The position numbers and the translations under genes are program-made. This document shows, piece after piece, positions 37,501 to 45,672 of a stretch of DNA of 64,000 nucleotides. Position 1 is the stretch's first letter. Every line of letters starts with the position of its first letter. Origin of the DNA: Chrysogorgia sp. JL179-B06 (taxonomy: Eukaryota > Cnidaria > Anthozoa > Scleralcyonacea > Chrysogorgiidae). The notes beneath the pieces were generated by a model. That model made no database searches, was not told the origin of the DNA, and was given only the letters and a program-made list of their open reading frames with translations. The stretch spans positions 1,085,168 through 1,149,167 of the forward strand of contig JAYKKM010000349.1 of assembly GCA_035772405.1 (NCBI GenBank). Direction: 5' to 3'.

Positions 37501-40500
37501 GTAAATATTACGAACCATTTCGCCAAACGGTCGGAACTCGGAAAGCGAAATTAGGTGTGCTGCCAAAATAGTGAAATAGTTAGACTTGCTTCAAGTCTGC
37601 CTCTTTGATTGTTTTGGGTTTGTTTAAAGACGGGTTTGTTTCGAGAAGACGGGTTTGTTTCGAGAAGACGGGTTTGTTTCGAGAAGACGGGTTTGTTTTC
37701 GAGAGTGGTTTGGTTTCAAAGACGAGTTTGTTTTCGAGAAGACGGGCAGTTGTAATCTCGAAACAAACCCATCTTTAAACAAACCCGAAACAATCAAGAG
37801 GCAGATTTAGTGTGTAAGTTGTCTAACGTTTTGAGCGAAGGCACTTTACGAATGTTCTATGGCAAATGCAGAAATGCTTAACTATATGGACCACCGTAAT
37901 ATACTGTATAAATGTAAATGCGATGCGCATATAATAGTTTCAGTCGGCAAATATATTTCGCCAGTCGACAAAATAATGTATTTTTTCAGTCGACAAATAT
38001 ATTTTTCAGTCGACAAATTGCGATCCCGAATAACGTCGTTTGCCTTTTGGAAAGTATCTACATATCCGTTTTGACTGTCGATGACAAAATCAAATTTACT
38101 GGTGTAGGATTTAGAGTTTGTCATGTATTCTTCTGCATGAACGCCTTCTCCACGTGCGCGTATACAGATAAGATTTACGAGCGTTTTGCGACTGTTTTAC
38201 GACGAACATGTCACCGCTGGGTTAGTGGTGTTGGCGGGCTCAAGATGATTCTGGCGACAACTATCTAGTGCGCACCGTTTAGATGATAATTTTTGTGATC
38301 TTTGTTCCATTTTCTTTGTCTACTTTGTTGACCTGAATAATTGAAAAATATTCAATGCTCTTCAGAGATGTTCATGTCAGTATTCCTCGTCGGCATAAAA
38401 GCAGCTAACAAGCTTAATAATCCACCATACATCCATGGTTATCCCACCAAAAGCATGAAGAAGCATATATCCAATTTAGCCAAACTGCCAATAATTTAAC
38501 AATTAGACAACGAGCCCGCGTTTTCTATGAGCAGATAGTCAACGAGGCGGAGCCGAGTTGACTATCGCTCATAGAAAACAAGGGCGAGTTGTCTAATTGT
38601 TTTAGTATAAATTTACAACTTTCTAACCCAAGAAATAACTTTTATTTCGCATTTTTCATCGAAAAAAGTAAATATTCTTTCGAAATCAGGCGACTTTTTC
38701 CCCACAGGTTTATATCAGCGGATAGTAACTCCTGCGATAGCCAATCAAAATTGAGGATTTGTGATATAAACTTGTCAATTTATACTAAATATATATATAA
38801 ACATGGATGGATTACGCCATTAGCCATCAATTAGACATCACGCGCCATCATACGCAGTAAGGAGAATTTACGTGTTGATAAAAAAGATATTTGTACATCT
38901 TATTTGCTTTCTACGGGTTATTTTATAAAAGAAATAGAAAACATTTTTATCCGTATTCCCATACGTTATATAAACACTCGTGGAAGTTGGGAGAACTCGA
39001 AATCGCGTGGAAACACTCGCCCTACGGGCTCGTGATCCCACTATGATTTCTCGTTCTCCCAAACTTCCACTCGTGTTTATATAACTGTATGTAAACACGG
39101 AAAATGTTTTCTATTTCTTAATTAATATATATATATATAAACGAACTTGTCGTGGTAACAAACTTAAATATATCTTTGAGCAACGTATATACCATGGTGA
39201 TTGGTAATAATCTTAGAACGTTCTGCAACAGCTTATATATATAAACACATTTACCAATAACAATGGCGTAATGTTGGAGTAAAGGAAGAGATGAGTTCTT
39301 AGAAGAACTGTTTTAAAGACAAGAAAATAATAGGCTTAAGAGAAAAGAGCACGATGCATTTCGGCAGACAACTTATCAAGTGCGATATTTATTACTAACT
39401 GAAGTGACTTACGTGATCTCCGCGTGAGCGGGGATGACTATAGCTAAAATAAAGACATATTGAAAACAAAATATTTTTGTTTGCATAAATCAGGATTTTG
39501 AAAGTTTAATATAGACAGATTCATTACCTTTAATTGAAAGAAGAGCGGCATTTAGAAAGAATTCTAAAGTTACTCTCACAGTAGGTTTTGGCGCATTATT
39601 CGTTGAACAATAGGTGCTTGCCGATGGATGAGTGACAAGTAATCAATGAATCCGAACGGCATTGTCTCTTGCGCTGTTGACGCGATGGTTTAATTTTGTT
39701 ACGAATAACACTGGGCACATGTTGTTAGCCTTTGGGTTGTTCTAGTACCTACATAATTTTAAAAATTACAAATACAAAACTTATGTAGGTAGAACAACCC
39801 AAAGGCTGGGTGATAGAATCAAACAACATGTGCCCAGTGTTATTCGTAACAAAATTAAACCATCGCGTCAACAGCGCAAGAGACAATGCCGTTCGGATTC
39901 ATTGATTACTTGTGACTCATCCATCGGCAACAGGGGCTCTGCGTCTCACAGAATGCCATAAACAGGGTCACGCCCTTCAGAGAATATAATAGATAACTAT
40001 ATATACATATAGTATACAAGATACATCACTGCAACTTCAAGAACTTTTATTATTGAACATATACTGAACAATTTGTGAAGAGGAGTTACAGATAGTTGCA
40101 TACAACTGATTTACAAATTGCATCAATATCTAACGCGTTAAGAAACTCCTTATGCGAATGATAAATAGCCAGCGCATTCAATCTCGGAGCAGTCATGGTG
40201 CTCCAAAGCCAAGACTTTATGCGACGTAGCTTACTGAAGTTGCGTTTAGCTTCACTGGAGGTGGGTGAACATACCAATAACACCTTGCAGAGGGCCTTCA
40301 CATTCCCATAAAGCCCACGAACAAGTGTTGCCATTCCACAAAGTTTAGTTCTGTCTTCACAAACATGGTGAGCTGGTGCAGATTTGCGTCACCTGATAAT
40401 AATAATGTAAAAACAAACCGAAAAGATGTACTTCGCATCAACAGCACCTATTATTAATTTGTTTAACATTTTCTAAAATATTGTGGGTGTCCTTCTTATG

Positions 40501-43500
40501 TAGGACACCCACAGTCCAGAAAGTGCGGGTGTCCGGACAACCCGCTGCTTCCGGAGCCCCTGACCGGCAAGCACCTATTATCCAACGAACAATGCGCCAA
40601 AACCTATTGTGAGAGAAACAGTTTAGAATTCTTTCAAAATACCGCTCTTCTTTTCAATTAAAGGTAATGGAATATGTTTATATTAAGCTTTCAGATCCTG
40701 ATTTCTGCAAACAAAAATATTTTGTTTTCAATATGTCTTTATTTTAGCTAGTCATCCCCGCTCACGCGGATGTTAAATGGTTTTGGCTGCGAGAATCGAA
40801 CGAAAGGTTTATGTAAATCAGCAGAAAATAATTGTACCTGTAAATAATTGAAAATAACTTGCATCTAGTGTCAGCGTAACGTCTAAAAACTAAGTGTAAC
40901 ATCTCAAAACTTAGCATGTCTCCAAACTTAGCGCAACGTTCCAAGATTAGTATAAACTTCTAATGTGTCCAATGAACTTAGCGCAATGTCTCATAACTTA
41001 GCGCAATGTCTCATAACTTAGCGTAATGTCTCCAAACATAGCGCAATGTCTCATAACTTAGCGTAATGTCTCCAAACATAGCGCAATGTCTCATAACTTA
41101 GCGTAATGTCTCATAACTTAGCGCAATGTCTCATAGTTAGCGTAATGTCTCCAAACATAGCGCAATGTCTCATAACTTAGCGTAATGTCTCATAACTTAG
41201 CGTAATGTCTCCAAACATAGCGCAATGTCTCATAACTTAGCGTAATGTCTCATAACTTAGCACAATGTCTCCAAACTTAGCGCAATGTCTCATAACTTAG
41301 CGTAATGACTCCAAACTTAGCGCAATGTCTCCAAACTTAGCGCAATGTCTCATAACTTAGGCGCAATGTCTCCAAACTTAGCGCAATGTCTCCAAACTTA
41401 GCGTAATGTCTCAAACTTAGCGCAATGTCCTCATAACTTAGCGCAATGTCTCATAACTTAGCGTAATGTCTCATAACTTAGCGTAATGTCTCATAACTTA
41501 GCGTAATGTCTCATAACTTAGCGTAATGTCTCATAACTTAGCGCAATGTCTCATAACTTAGCGTAATGTCTCATAAACTTAGCGCAATGTTTCCAAACTT
41601 AGCGTGTCTCCAAATTTAGCGCAATGTCTCCAAACTTAGCGTAATGTCTCCAAATTTAGCGCAATTATGGTTCTAATGTTTCACTGTAACAAAGTAATTT
41701 GCTACATCAATTAAGTTCAGTCACACCCAAAATCAGGCCCGGAGCTACGGCCCGTACGGGTGTGTGGGTGTGTTTGTGGAGGGGGGAGGGAGGGGAGTTG
41801 GGTGGGGTGGTGGTGCGATACTGCGACATCTCCGAAAAATCTTTTTATGAGTTTTCAGTCGGCAGAAGTTATATTATAGTCAGACAAGTAGAATCATTAA
41901 GTTTTAGCACTTATCAGTTGAAATTAATTTCAAACTACCAAATTTAAGACTCACAAATCTTATAATGTTGATGCTATTAATGTTTTGTTTATATAATGTA
42001 TATAAATGTAATCAACGAGAGAACACCAAAGACATCAATTTATTAAAAATGTCATCGTGTTTTCATTCCGTATTGAGAGTGCGTTATTAACCTAGGACTA
42101 ATTAACCATTTCACCAGCTGACCAGGGTCATTTTAGTAGGTTCAATCGATAGGATATAGTCAGTACAAGCTTGTGCATCAGTCGGTTGAAGTGAGCTTAC
42201 ACCCTCCTGTAAAATTTTCTGAGTACAGCCCTGAGTCACACCCAAAATAGTTCTTGTGATCATCCCATCGGCATGGCAATGAAAATTGGCAAAACAGCCA
42301 CAGAACAACATTTCTCATTGCTGAAATAGGTATCTAAGCAACCAGCAATTATTATACCAGAACAGCACGTAGGACAAAACATAACATGTTGTAAAGGAAT
42401 ACACTAGAATTGGCCACATATTGGATTATATTGCCTATCTCATCAGGGGTGGTGCCAGGAATTCCCCGACACAGGGGCTAAGGTCCCCAACAGGGGGCTA
42501 ACAGGTAGTGGACCAGTGGTAATTCCAGGTTAGGCCTTAGGGTGTCTGTGAGACACGTTTCCCCAGGGAATTTTTGATTTTCTATTCTCTGAAAACGCTA
42601 TTTTCTGCATTTTGTTGGCAGTTTTAACAAAATTTTAAAATAGAAACAGTGAAAATCATGATTTTATAGTCAGTATTTTCCTTACTGTATACAAAACTAA
42701 CTCTAACAATAATATTCACACAAAAACTAGATGACAGTGAGCGCACGAAACAACACAGAGACGATAGATTTGTGCCAGAGATGAAAGTTGATTACCTTTG
42801 ACGTTGTTTAGAGAAACATTTGTTAATGCTTAAAAATCTTTTACAGGCTAAAAGGTTAATTTTTTAATTTTTTAAAAATTTTTTTCTTCTTTTTTCTTTT
42901 TTTCTTCCAGCTCGTATCCACCCCTGTATCTCATTAGTGTAGACTGTGTTTGGGCCTCGCCCTGATTGACTGCAATCAGTGGCGTACCGTGATCATTTTG
43001 GATATGGGGTGTATCGTCTTAGTTTTACCAACGAATTACACATGACCAGTAACAGTTACCTTGTATCCGGAATCTTCACTCGGCGCTCCTTCGAAGAAAA
43101 GTACCTGGGTACTAGGTTGGATCAGAAATCGGGAAAAGGGAGGAATATTAATTTAACATTAACCCATGCAATGGTAACAATATTACATTTCATATAAATC
43201 GAATTTTATACAACCGACAAAGTTTAAACAGTCGATGAAGTCAATTTTACCAATGATCCAATATGACGAACAGTTTACCGACAGCCTTAACTATTACAAG
43301 GTTTTCCAAACTTCCGGTCTGACCAATCGGTTTTACCGACAACGCCAGGCTTTACCGACCGACGACGCCAGGCTTTACCGACCGACGACGCCAGGCTTTA
43401 CCGACCGACGACGCCAGGCTTTACCGACCAATTCAGTGAAAAGTGGGGGGGGTGTCAATACTGATCAATACTGATCCTTTTGAGGTTATCAATAACAGAA

Positions 43501-45268
43501 TCATTCATTACCATATATGGCATAAATTAAAAGTACAAACAAAGTCTGTTTTCTTGTGAAATTTCAACAGAAAACAAATTTATCAAGCACCTTGGCATAA
43601 AAAATGAAATCATGAAATTTCATGTAGCTCCCTATATGAACCATGCAGGTGGGTGATGGCAACCCCGATACCACAATTCCATAGGTCTTAGTTAGCCTGA
43701 ACTGCATCCAAACTAAACACTGGTTAAATCCTCCTATGCGGCACAGGCTAGCCTTAGGTATCTTCTGTATATACCTCCTTCGTCCAACATTAAATTAGTT
43801 TACCTTAATAGGTAAGCAGTTAGTTCTTCATTTTGTATTATACTAATGACTTTACAAGAAACCAAATCCAAAATCTTCTCAATTTTCTCCCTACAAAATT
43901 TAATAGATACATATAAGCTATTCAGCATTCTGATTGGTTCCGATAGTAGCACAATATCAGCTAATGAATAGCCTGCGTGGCAAGTGTTAGGTTTGGGTGG
44001 AATTGGGGGCAGGGTGGAAAATGGAGGCGAAAGTAATGCCAAAATCCTATTTCATAAAAGCGTACAAACTCCACAAAAAGTATCAGCAAAATTCACATTG
44101 GTTCATTCCAGTTTTATGTAAATAATTGTCAAATATTCACAATACATCAAAGGAATCATTAATATTCGTGCAAGAGTCAGATTTCCAAGCAATACTTAGG
44201 CTCTGTTTACATGGAGGTAGGGTGACCCTTCTGGAAGGTTTACCCTAGTAGAAGAGTTAGCCTAGTCCATTGGCTTTCATTTACAATGTGTCATATAGGC
44301 TGACCATGGGGTTACGGTTACCTTTTTGTTTACTTTATGCATGTAAATGCATCAGTAGGGTCACCCTCCTAGACAGGTCATATTCCAGTGAAAACGCGCA
44401 CAATAAAAGCGCTCGTTCGATGTATTTCAGGTTCAAGTAAACCTCATTATACAGGTTGAGCTACCACTGTTCTGTTCTACCAGGAATCCGCCAAAATTGA
44501 CAAGGACAACGAACAGCTCTCCTTCGAACATGTCTCATCCAAGCTAAAGCAGCATTACAAACTGCTACAGGTTGAGCCCTGCTACAAGGGTCACCCTACA
44601 CCATGTAAACAGGGGCTATCTTTTGACTCTCTTGGAAGGGTCACCCTACTAGAAGGGTAACCCTACCTCCATGTAGACCAAAACTCAAATCTTCACACCT
44701 CTGCAATGCAAAGTTTGAAAATCTTTTGTTTGAAAATCTTGAATCAAACAACGATATCTGATACTCTGATAAAATGCATCATTGTTCTTGAAGGAACCTC
44801 GCAAACATGATGTTTTCTGAGTGCAGAGCGTGAAGATTGAAGAGGCGTCGATAAAAACATAAATTAGAAACAGTAATTTGCATGCATTTAAAACACGTTA
44901 AAACTGAGAATAACGGAAATCGTTAAAGTTTTCAAAGCATTAAAGTGTTAGTGTTAACTACTTCACTATTCCTAGTGAATATATATCTAGTCTACAGACA
45001 CGTACAGAATCCTGAATGGCATTGAGACACGTTTTATAAGAATTCACTTCAAATAACAATAAAGTCTCCGAGTGAGTCGAGTTATGGATCAACAATAGTG
45101 AAAAATGACCAAGTGTAAATTGATCACCAAGATCAGTAGTACCAACCTTGGAATACATCGTAAATCTCTCCTCTCTTCAGATATTCCTGTCAACTTGGAT
45201 GGAGTATGCCACCATATCTCCAATAGTTTTTCTGACCCCTCAAAGAAATCCTCCAACTCTCCCGACAT
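25609..45268 (-). CDS. AMD1: AMD1, S-adenosylmethionine decarboxylase, exons 1-10
   Basis: Ten exons join without a stop into 291 residues; vertebrate AMD1 has about 334. The pyruvoyl enzyme decarboxylates S-adenosylmethionine and supplies aminopropyl groups for spermidine and spermine synthesis in the cytosol. FFEGSEKLLE gives the Glu10/Glu13 pair (human Glu8/Glu11). LLSESSM contains the self-cleavage site Glu71-Ser72 that makes the pyruvoyl group. KTCG gives Cys86 (human Cys82). CGYSANG gives Ser233 and TIHVT gives His246 (human Ser229, His243). Other landmarks are VFYSRKSF, YPHQNFQEE, DLIPGTTIDDVIFEPCGYS and FSYASFETN. The last roughly 40 residues are not located. Introns are packed with transposons. 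Exons: 45147-45268, 43804-43890, 36563-36689, 34181-34255, 32399-32426, 30421-30527, 29605-29685, 27871-27960, 27320-27394, 25609-25689. Confidence 0.96.
25753..26848. mobile_element. Inverted-repeat element, family E, with nested insert
   Basis: Ends TATCTATCCGGGGTTTGG (25757) and CCAAACCCCAGATAG (26828). Inner arms at 26510-26700 include AAACTTTCTTTG inverted. A relative is at 58190-58505. The element at 25787-26402 is inserted into its left arm. Confidence 0.65.
25787..26402. mobile_element. TA-flanked element (CCGTAGAATCCCGCTTATAAG ends), pogo/Tc1-like
   Basis: Termini CCGTAGAATCCCGCTTATAA and its complement, flanked by TA (25785-25786 and 26403-26404). The interior has an acidic frame at 25968-26045 (HFDSDDDDDDDEDHFEAAT then stop), plausibly the C-terminal tail of a DDE transposase. 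Superfamily is inferred from TSD and acidic tail. Confidence 0.7.
26854..27271. mobile_element. TTAA-flanked MITE, family F, copy 1
   Basis: Starts CTCTTTCCTGTCCGGC after TTAA (26850-26853) and ends AAAGAG before TTAA (27272-27275). The right end has lost about 25 bp compared with the copy at 29735. It lies 45 bp from AMD1 exon 9. Confidence 0.7.
27320..27394 (-). CDS. AMD1: AMD1 exon 9
   Basis: 75 nt, DSYITIHVTPQAEFSYASFE then TNVKF, with the active-site histidine. Acceptor AAATTAG, donor GTAAGT. Confidence 0.95.
27430..27866. repeat. Foldback repeat beside AMD1 exon 8
   Basis: Arms include TTAGTTTTAGAGAA and its complement, and AGAAACACTTTGGAAAGAAA against its complement. The right end reaches to within about 5 bp of the exon 8 donor. 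Confidence 0.6.
27871..27960 (-). CDS. AMD1: AMD1 exon 8
   Basis: 90 nt, KEGIADLIPGTTIDDVIFEP then CGYSANGILK, with the active-site serine. Acceptor GTTTTAG, donor GTAACA. Confidence 0.95.
27961..28923. other. AMD1 intron 7, left part, with poly-G run
   Basis: A run of about 31 G at 28528-28558 is the only obvious feature. No coding motif in the flanking open frames at 28413-28813. Confidence 0.6.
28924..29364. mobile_element. TAA-flanked MITE with GATCGTCCCGATCG arms
   Basis: Ends AGCCTGGTTTCCATATGATC and its complement, flanked by TAA (28921-28923, 29365-29367): PIF/Harbinger-type duplication. Both arms are built from GATCGTCCC units, which also drive the Arg/Ser-rich open frames here. 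Confidence 0.8.
29605..29685 (-). CDS. AMD1: AMD1 exon 7
   Basis: 81 nt, ILMNNLDPSILKQYYKGYYS then DAKELTK. The acceptor is AAG (TGCTAAAG); donor GTAAGT. Confidence 0.94.
29735..30179. mobile_element. TTAA-flanked MITE, family F, copy 2
   Basis: Termini CTCTTTCCTGTCCGGC and GCCGGACAGGAAAGAG with TTAA on both sides (29731-29734, 30180-30183). The TTAA duplication is typical of piggyBac-type elements. Sits about 45 bp upstream (in the gene's direction) of AMD1 exon 7. Confidence 0.8.
30421..30527 (-). CDS. AMD1: AMD1 exon 6
   Basis: 107 nt encoding GGAYTLGRQNGGNCWYLFTM and ending EIPDQTLE. Acceptor TTACAG, donor GTATCC. Confidence 0.94.
30553..31243. mobile_element. TTA-flanked foldback MITE, family B, copy 1
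   Basis: Termini AGGACATTGGCAAC and its complement, flanked by TTA (30550-30552 and 31244-31246). Long arms contain CATCTCATTTACATATCAAA. A second MITE is nested at 30906-31097. Confidence 0.8.
30906..31097. mobile_element. Nested TAA-flanked MITE
   Basis: 192 bp, termini AGGCGCTGTTACACTGTGCA and complement, flanked by TAA (30903-30905, 31098-31100), inside the family B copy. A related remnant is at 48870-49310. Confidence 0.85.
31250..32398. repeat. Composite repeats in AMD1 intron 5
   Basis: AGTCGGCAGATTTTCAG is tandemly repeated at 31481-31540. GAAGAGCTGTTCTGGAAGAAG at 31721 recurs at 31925. GCGCGTGTTTGACGTGGGGC at 31328 recurs inverted near 32020-32055. 32180-32390 carries repeated GGTCCGTA/TACGGACC words, apparently another foldback. 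No gene. Confidence 0.55.
32399..32426 (-). CDS. AMD1: AMD1 exon 5 (28-nt microexon)
   Basis: 28 nt encoding VSVLERLFP plus one base, equivalent to the IEFLNAIFP stretch. Acceptor TTTTTCTAG, donor GTAAGT. Phases fit both neighbours exactly. Confidence 0.88.
32475..33583. mobile_element. Inverted-repeat transposon (CAGTCGACTCTC ends), pogo-like
   Basis: Ends CAGTCGACTCTC and GAGAGTCAACTG with GCGGACA-rich subterminal arms. A MITE interrupts it at 33095-33529. No transposase frame survives. Confidence 0.65.
33095..33529. mobile_element. Nested TTA-flanked MITE
   Basis: Termini AGCCCGGCGCACACTAGAGC and the inverse form, flanked by TTA (33092-33094, 33530-33532). Arms span nearly the whole 435 bp, including CTTCCCCGCACACCAG at the centre. 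Confidence 0.85.
33584..34180. other. AMD1 intron 4, nothing recognised
   Basis: AT-rich DNA with a C-rich stretch near 34030. No repeat or gene recognised. Confidence 0.45.
34181..34255 (-). CDS. AMD1: AMD1 exon 4
   Basis: 75 nt, 25 codons, NVFYSRKSFTQPHLQQYPHQ then NFQEE. Acceptor AATTTCTAG, donor GTCAGT. Confidence 0.94.
34345..34506. repeat. Short tandem repeats
   Basis: TATCT repeats at about 34350-34370 and three copies of AATAAACAGGCTTCTG at 34462-34505. Confidence 0.8.
34651..34977. mobile_element. TAA-flanked MITE
   Basis: Termini AGGTGCCGTCCAGTCCGTTC and perfect complement, flanked by TAA (34648-34650, 34978-34980). About 25-bp terminal repeats, no coding content. Confidence 0.88.
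35020..36146. repeat. Family C MITE half and intronic DNA
   Basis: 35020-35240 is a half copy of the MITE at 50525-51011 (CAAACAAACTGATATATCTC). The remainder, 35240-36146, is AT-rich with no recognised gene. Confidence 0.6.
36146..36385. repeat. Foldback repeat
   Basis: CGCCATCTTGGAAG ... GTGACGTCAC at the left is inverted at 36350-36385 (GTGACGTCAC ... AAGATGGCGG). Confidence 0.65.
36563..36689 (-). CDS. AMD1: AMD1 exon 3 (pyruvoyl site)
   Basis: 127 nt. Encodes ESSMYLSSYRLILKTCGV: the processing serine and the catalytic cysteine. Acceptor TTTCTCCAG, donor GTAAGA. Confidence 0.96.
36755..36846. repeat. (ACATAT)n microsatellite
   Basis: Six-base units with interruptions; the Ile/His-rich frame across it is an artefact. 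Confidence 0.9.
36852..36942. repeat. Single arm of the repeat at 838-1262
   Basis: Near-identical to 838-925 over about 85 bp, including GCCTCCACGGTGGAAGGTCG. Confidence 0.8.
36943..38283. repeat. Long foldback with two nested repeats
   Basis: Left arm GTTTAGATAGGTGCGCAGTA ... CCAACACCACTAACCCAGCG pairs with 38215-38283. The left arm is split by the MITE at 36962-37432. The centre holds four copies of GACGGGTTTGTTTCGAGAA (37630-37700) in another hairpin ending near 37795. Confidence 0.8.
36962..37432. mobile_element. TA-flanked MITE inside the foldback arm
   Basis: Termini CACACGTAAAAA and TTTTTACGTGTG, flanked by TA (36960-36961, 37433-37434). The uninterrupted opposite arm shows the empty site. 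The interior is rich in degenerate CAACATGTTGTTCAA-like words. Confidence 0.9.
38284..38929. repeat. Hairpin repeat and intronic DNA
   Basis: 38500-38605 folds back (ACAATTAGACAACGAGCCCG with the complementary GGGCGAGTTGTCTAATTGT). Around it AT-rich DNA with no gene. Confidence 0.6.
38930..39112. repeat. Hairpin repeat
   Basis: GAAATAGAAAACATTTTTAT and AACACTCGTGGAAGTTGGGAGA are repeated in inversion with small gaps around a centre at about 39025. A similar structure is at 55660-55815. Confidence 0.75.
39931..40562 (-). mobile_element. hAT transposon relic with 8-bp duplication
   Basis: Termini CAGGGGCTC and GAGCCCCTG. Flanked by ATCGGCAA (39923-39930) and ACCGGCAA (40563-40570), an 8-bp duplication with one change. 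632 bp, too short to be autonomous, retaining the C-terminal coding end. Confidence 0.92.
40086..40334 (-). pseudogene. hAT transposase C-terminal dimerisation domain fragment
   Basis: The 82-codon frame contains SSEAKRNFSKLRRIKSWLWS and MTAPRLNALAIYHSHKE, the hAT C-terminal (hATC) dimerisation signature found in TTF-type zinc-finger hAT proteins. The catalytic core is missing. Confidence 0.88.
40895..41668. repeat. Satellite, 18-bp unit
   Basis: About 40 copies of CATAACTTAGCGTAATGTCT with CCAAA variants, in AMD1 intron 2. Unit length is very regular apart from a few one-base indels. Confidence 0.97.
41669..42443. other. AMD1 intron 2 DNA
   Basis: A G-rich stretch at 41745-41815 and otherwise unique-looking DNA. 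The minus frame at 42111-42311 was examined as an exon and rejected. Confidence 0.4.
42444..42926. mobile_element. Non-autonomous hAT element, perfect 8-bp duplication
   Basis: Termini CAGGGGTGG and CCACCCCTG, flanked on both sides by TATCTCAT (42436-42443 and 42927-42934). 483 bp, no coding frame. Confidence 0.92.
42935..43803. repeat. Intronic DNA with a 23-bp tandem repeat
   Basis: Four copies of GCCAGGCTTTACCGACCGAC at 43345-43430. A minus-strand segment 43045-43100 has splice-like borders but no recognisable product. Confidence 0.7.
43804..43890 (-). CDS. AMD1: AMD1 exon 2
   Basis: 87 nt, acceptor TTTTGTAG, donor GTAAAC. Encodes KIEKILDLVSCKVISIIQ ... TAYLL; joins phase 2 to phase 2 and completes LLSESS with exon 3. 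Confidence 0.93.
44198..44684. repeat. Foldback MITE in AMD1 intron 1
   Basis: TTTACATGGAGGTAGGGTGACCC at the left is inverted at 44640-44684, with inner copies of CATGTAAACAGGG and AGGGTCACCCT. Confidence 0.75.
45147..45268 (-). CDS. AMD1: AMD1 exon 1
   Basis: ATG at 45268 with an in-frame TGA upstream, so this is the start. Encodes FFEGSEKLLEIWW; exit phase 2, donor GTTGGT. Confidence 0.96.
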
Positions 45269-45288
45269 TGTACCGTTTCCTGATGCAT
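45190..45288 (-). promoter_or_regulatory. Upstream ATG/uORF overlapping the AMD1 start
   Basis: An ATG at 45288, 20 nt 5' of the AMD1 start and out of frame, opens a 32-codon frame ending in TGA at 45190, inside exon 1. Its context is weak (T at -3), while the main ATG has A at -3. Vertebrate AMD1 mRNA has a short polyamine-sensing uORF. This one has a different length and no visible similarity, and whether it is in the mRNA is unknown. Confidence 0.35.
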
Positions 45289-45672
45289 GTAGTTTTCAAA
45301 CGTTAAGTACTATTAGTAATATTTAAATATCAAAACATTAAACAAGAGACAACTGCAGACTGCTGTGCTCAAATCTCAATCAAGCGTGTTCATTTAAATT
45401 TTTAAATTGGCATAAATGAATCTGCGGTTTTTAAATAACGTTAAACAGCGGTAACCGTATGTAAGGATAACTAGGATCAACTGAGGATCAACCAGGATAA
45501 CTATGAGAAACTACTAGCGCGTTACCAAGGACACCGATACTTTATTTCCTGATAGTTTTTTTTTCTTTTTTAGGTACGAGATTGAAGTAACATCAATCAT
45601 ATAAAGTAGCGAGCTAAGTCTACACCGGGCGCCCATAAATATTTTTTATTGTCTTATTTGGAAGAACTTTTA

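Larger units (their letters stand above)
39419..40779. repeat. Foldback interrupted by an hAT insertion
   Basis: Left arm 39419-39760 matches 39775-39930 plus 40571-40779 in inversion (CCGCTCACGCGGA, AGGTGCTTGCCGATGGATGA, ATGCCGTTCGGATTCATTGA). Removing 39931-40570 restores the right arm. Confidence 0.88.

Noticed and set aside
38589..38834. Plus-strand 81-codon frame
   Set aside because: Begins in a foldback arm, no motif or partner exon.
40895..41668. CRISPR-like array
   Set aside because: Direct tandem units without unique spacers, in a eukaryotic intron; a satellite.
42111..42311. Minus-strand frame ...KILQEGVSSLQ...TDYILS as AMD1 exon 2
   Set aside because: Loose similarity only, no usable donor after it; the true exon at 43804-43890 fits phase, splice sites and residues.
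43045..43100. Minus-strand exon-like segment (VLFFEGAPSEDSGYK)
   Set aside because: Has an AG and a GTAACT border but matches no family and does not fit AMD1 phase or order.
45105..45326. Plus-strand 73-codon protein
   Set aside because: Antisense to AMD1 exon 1.
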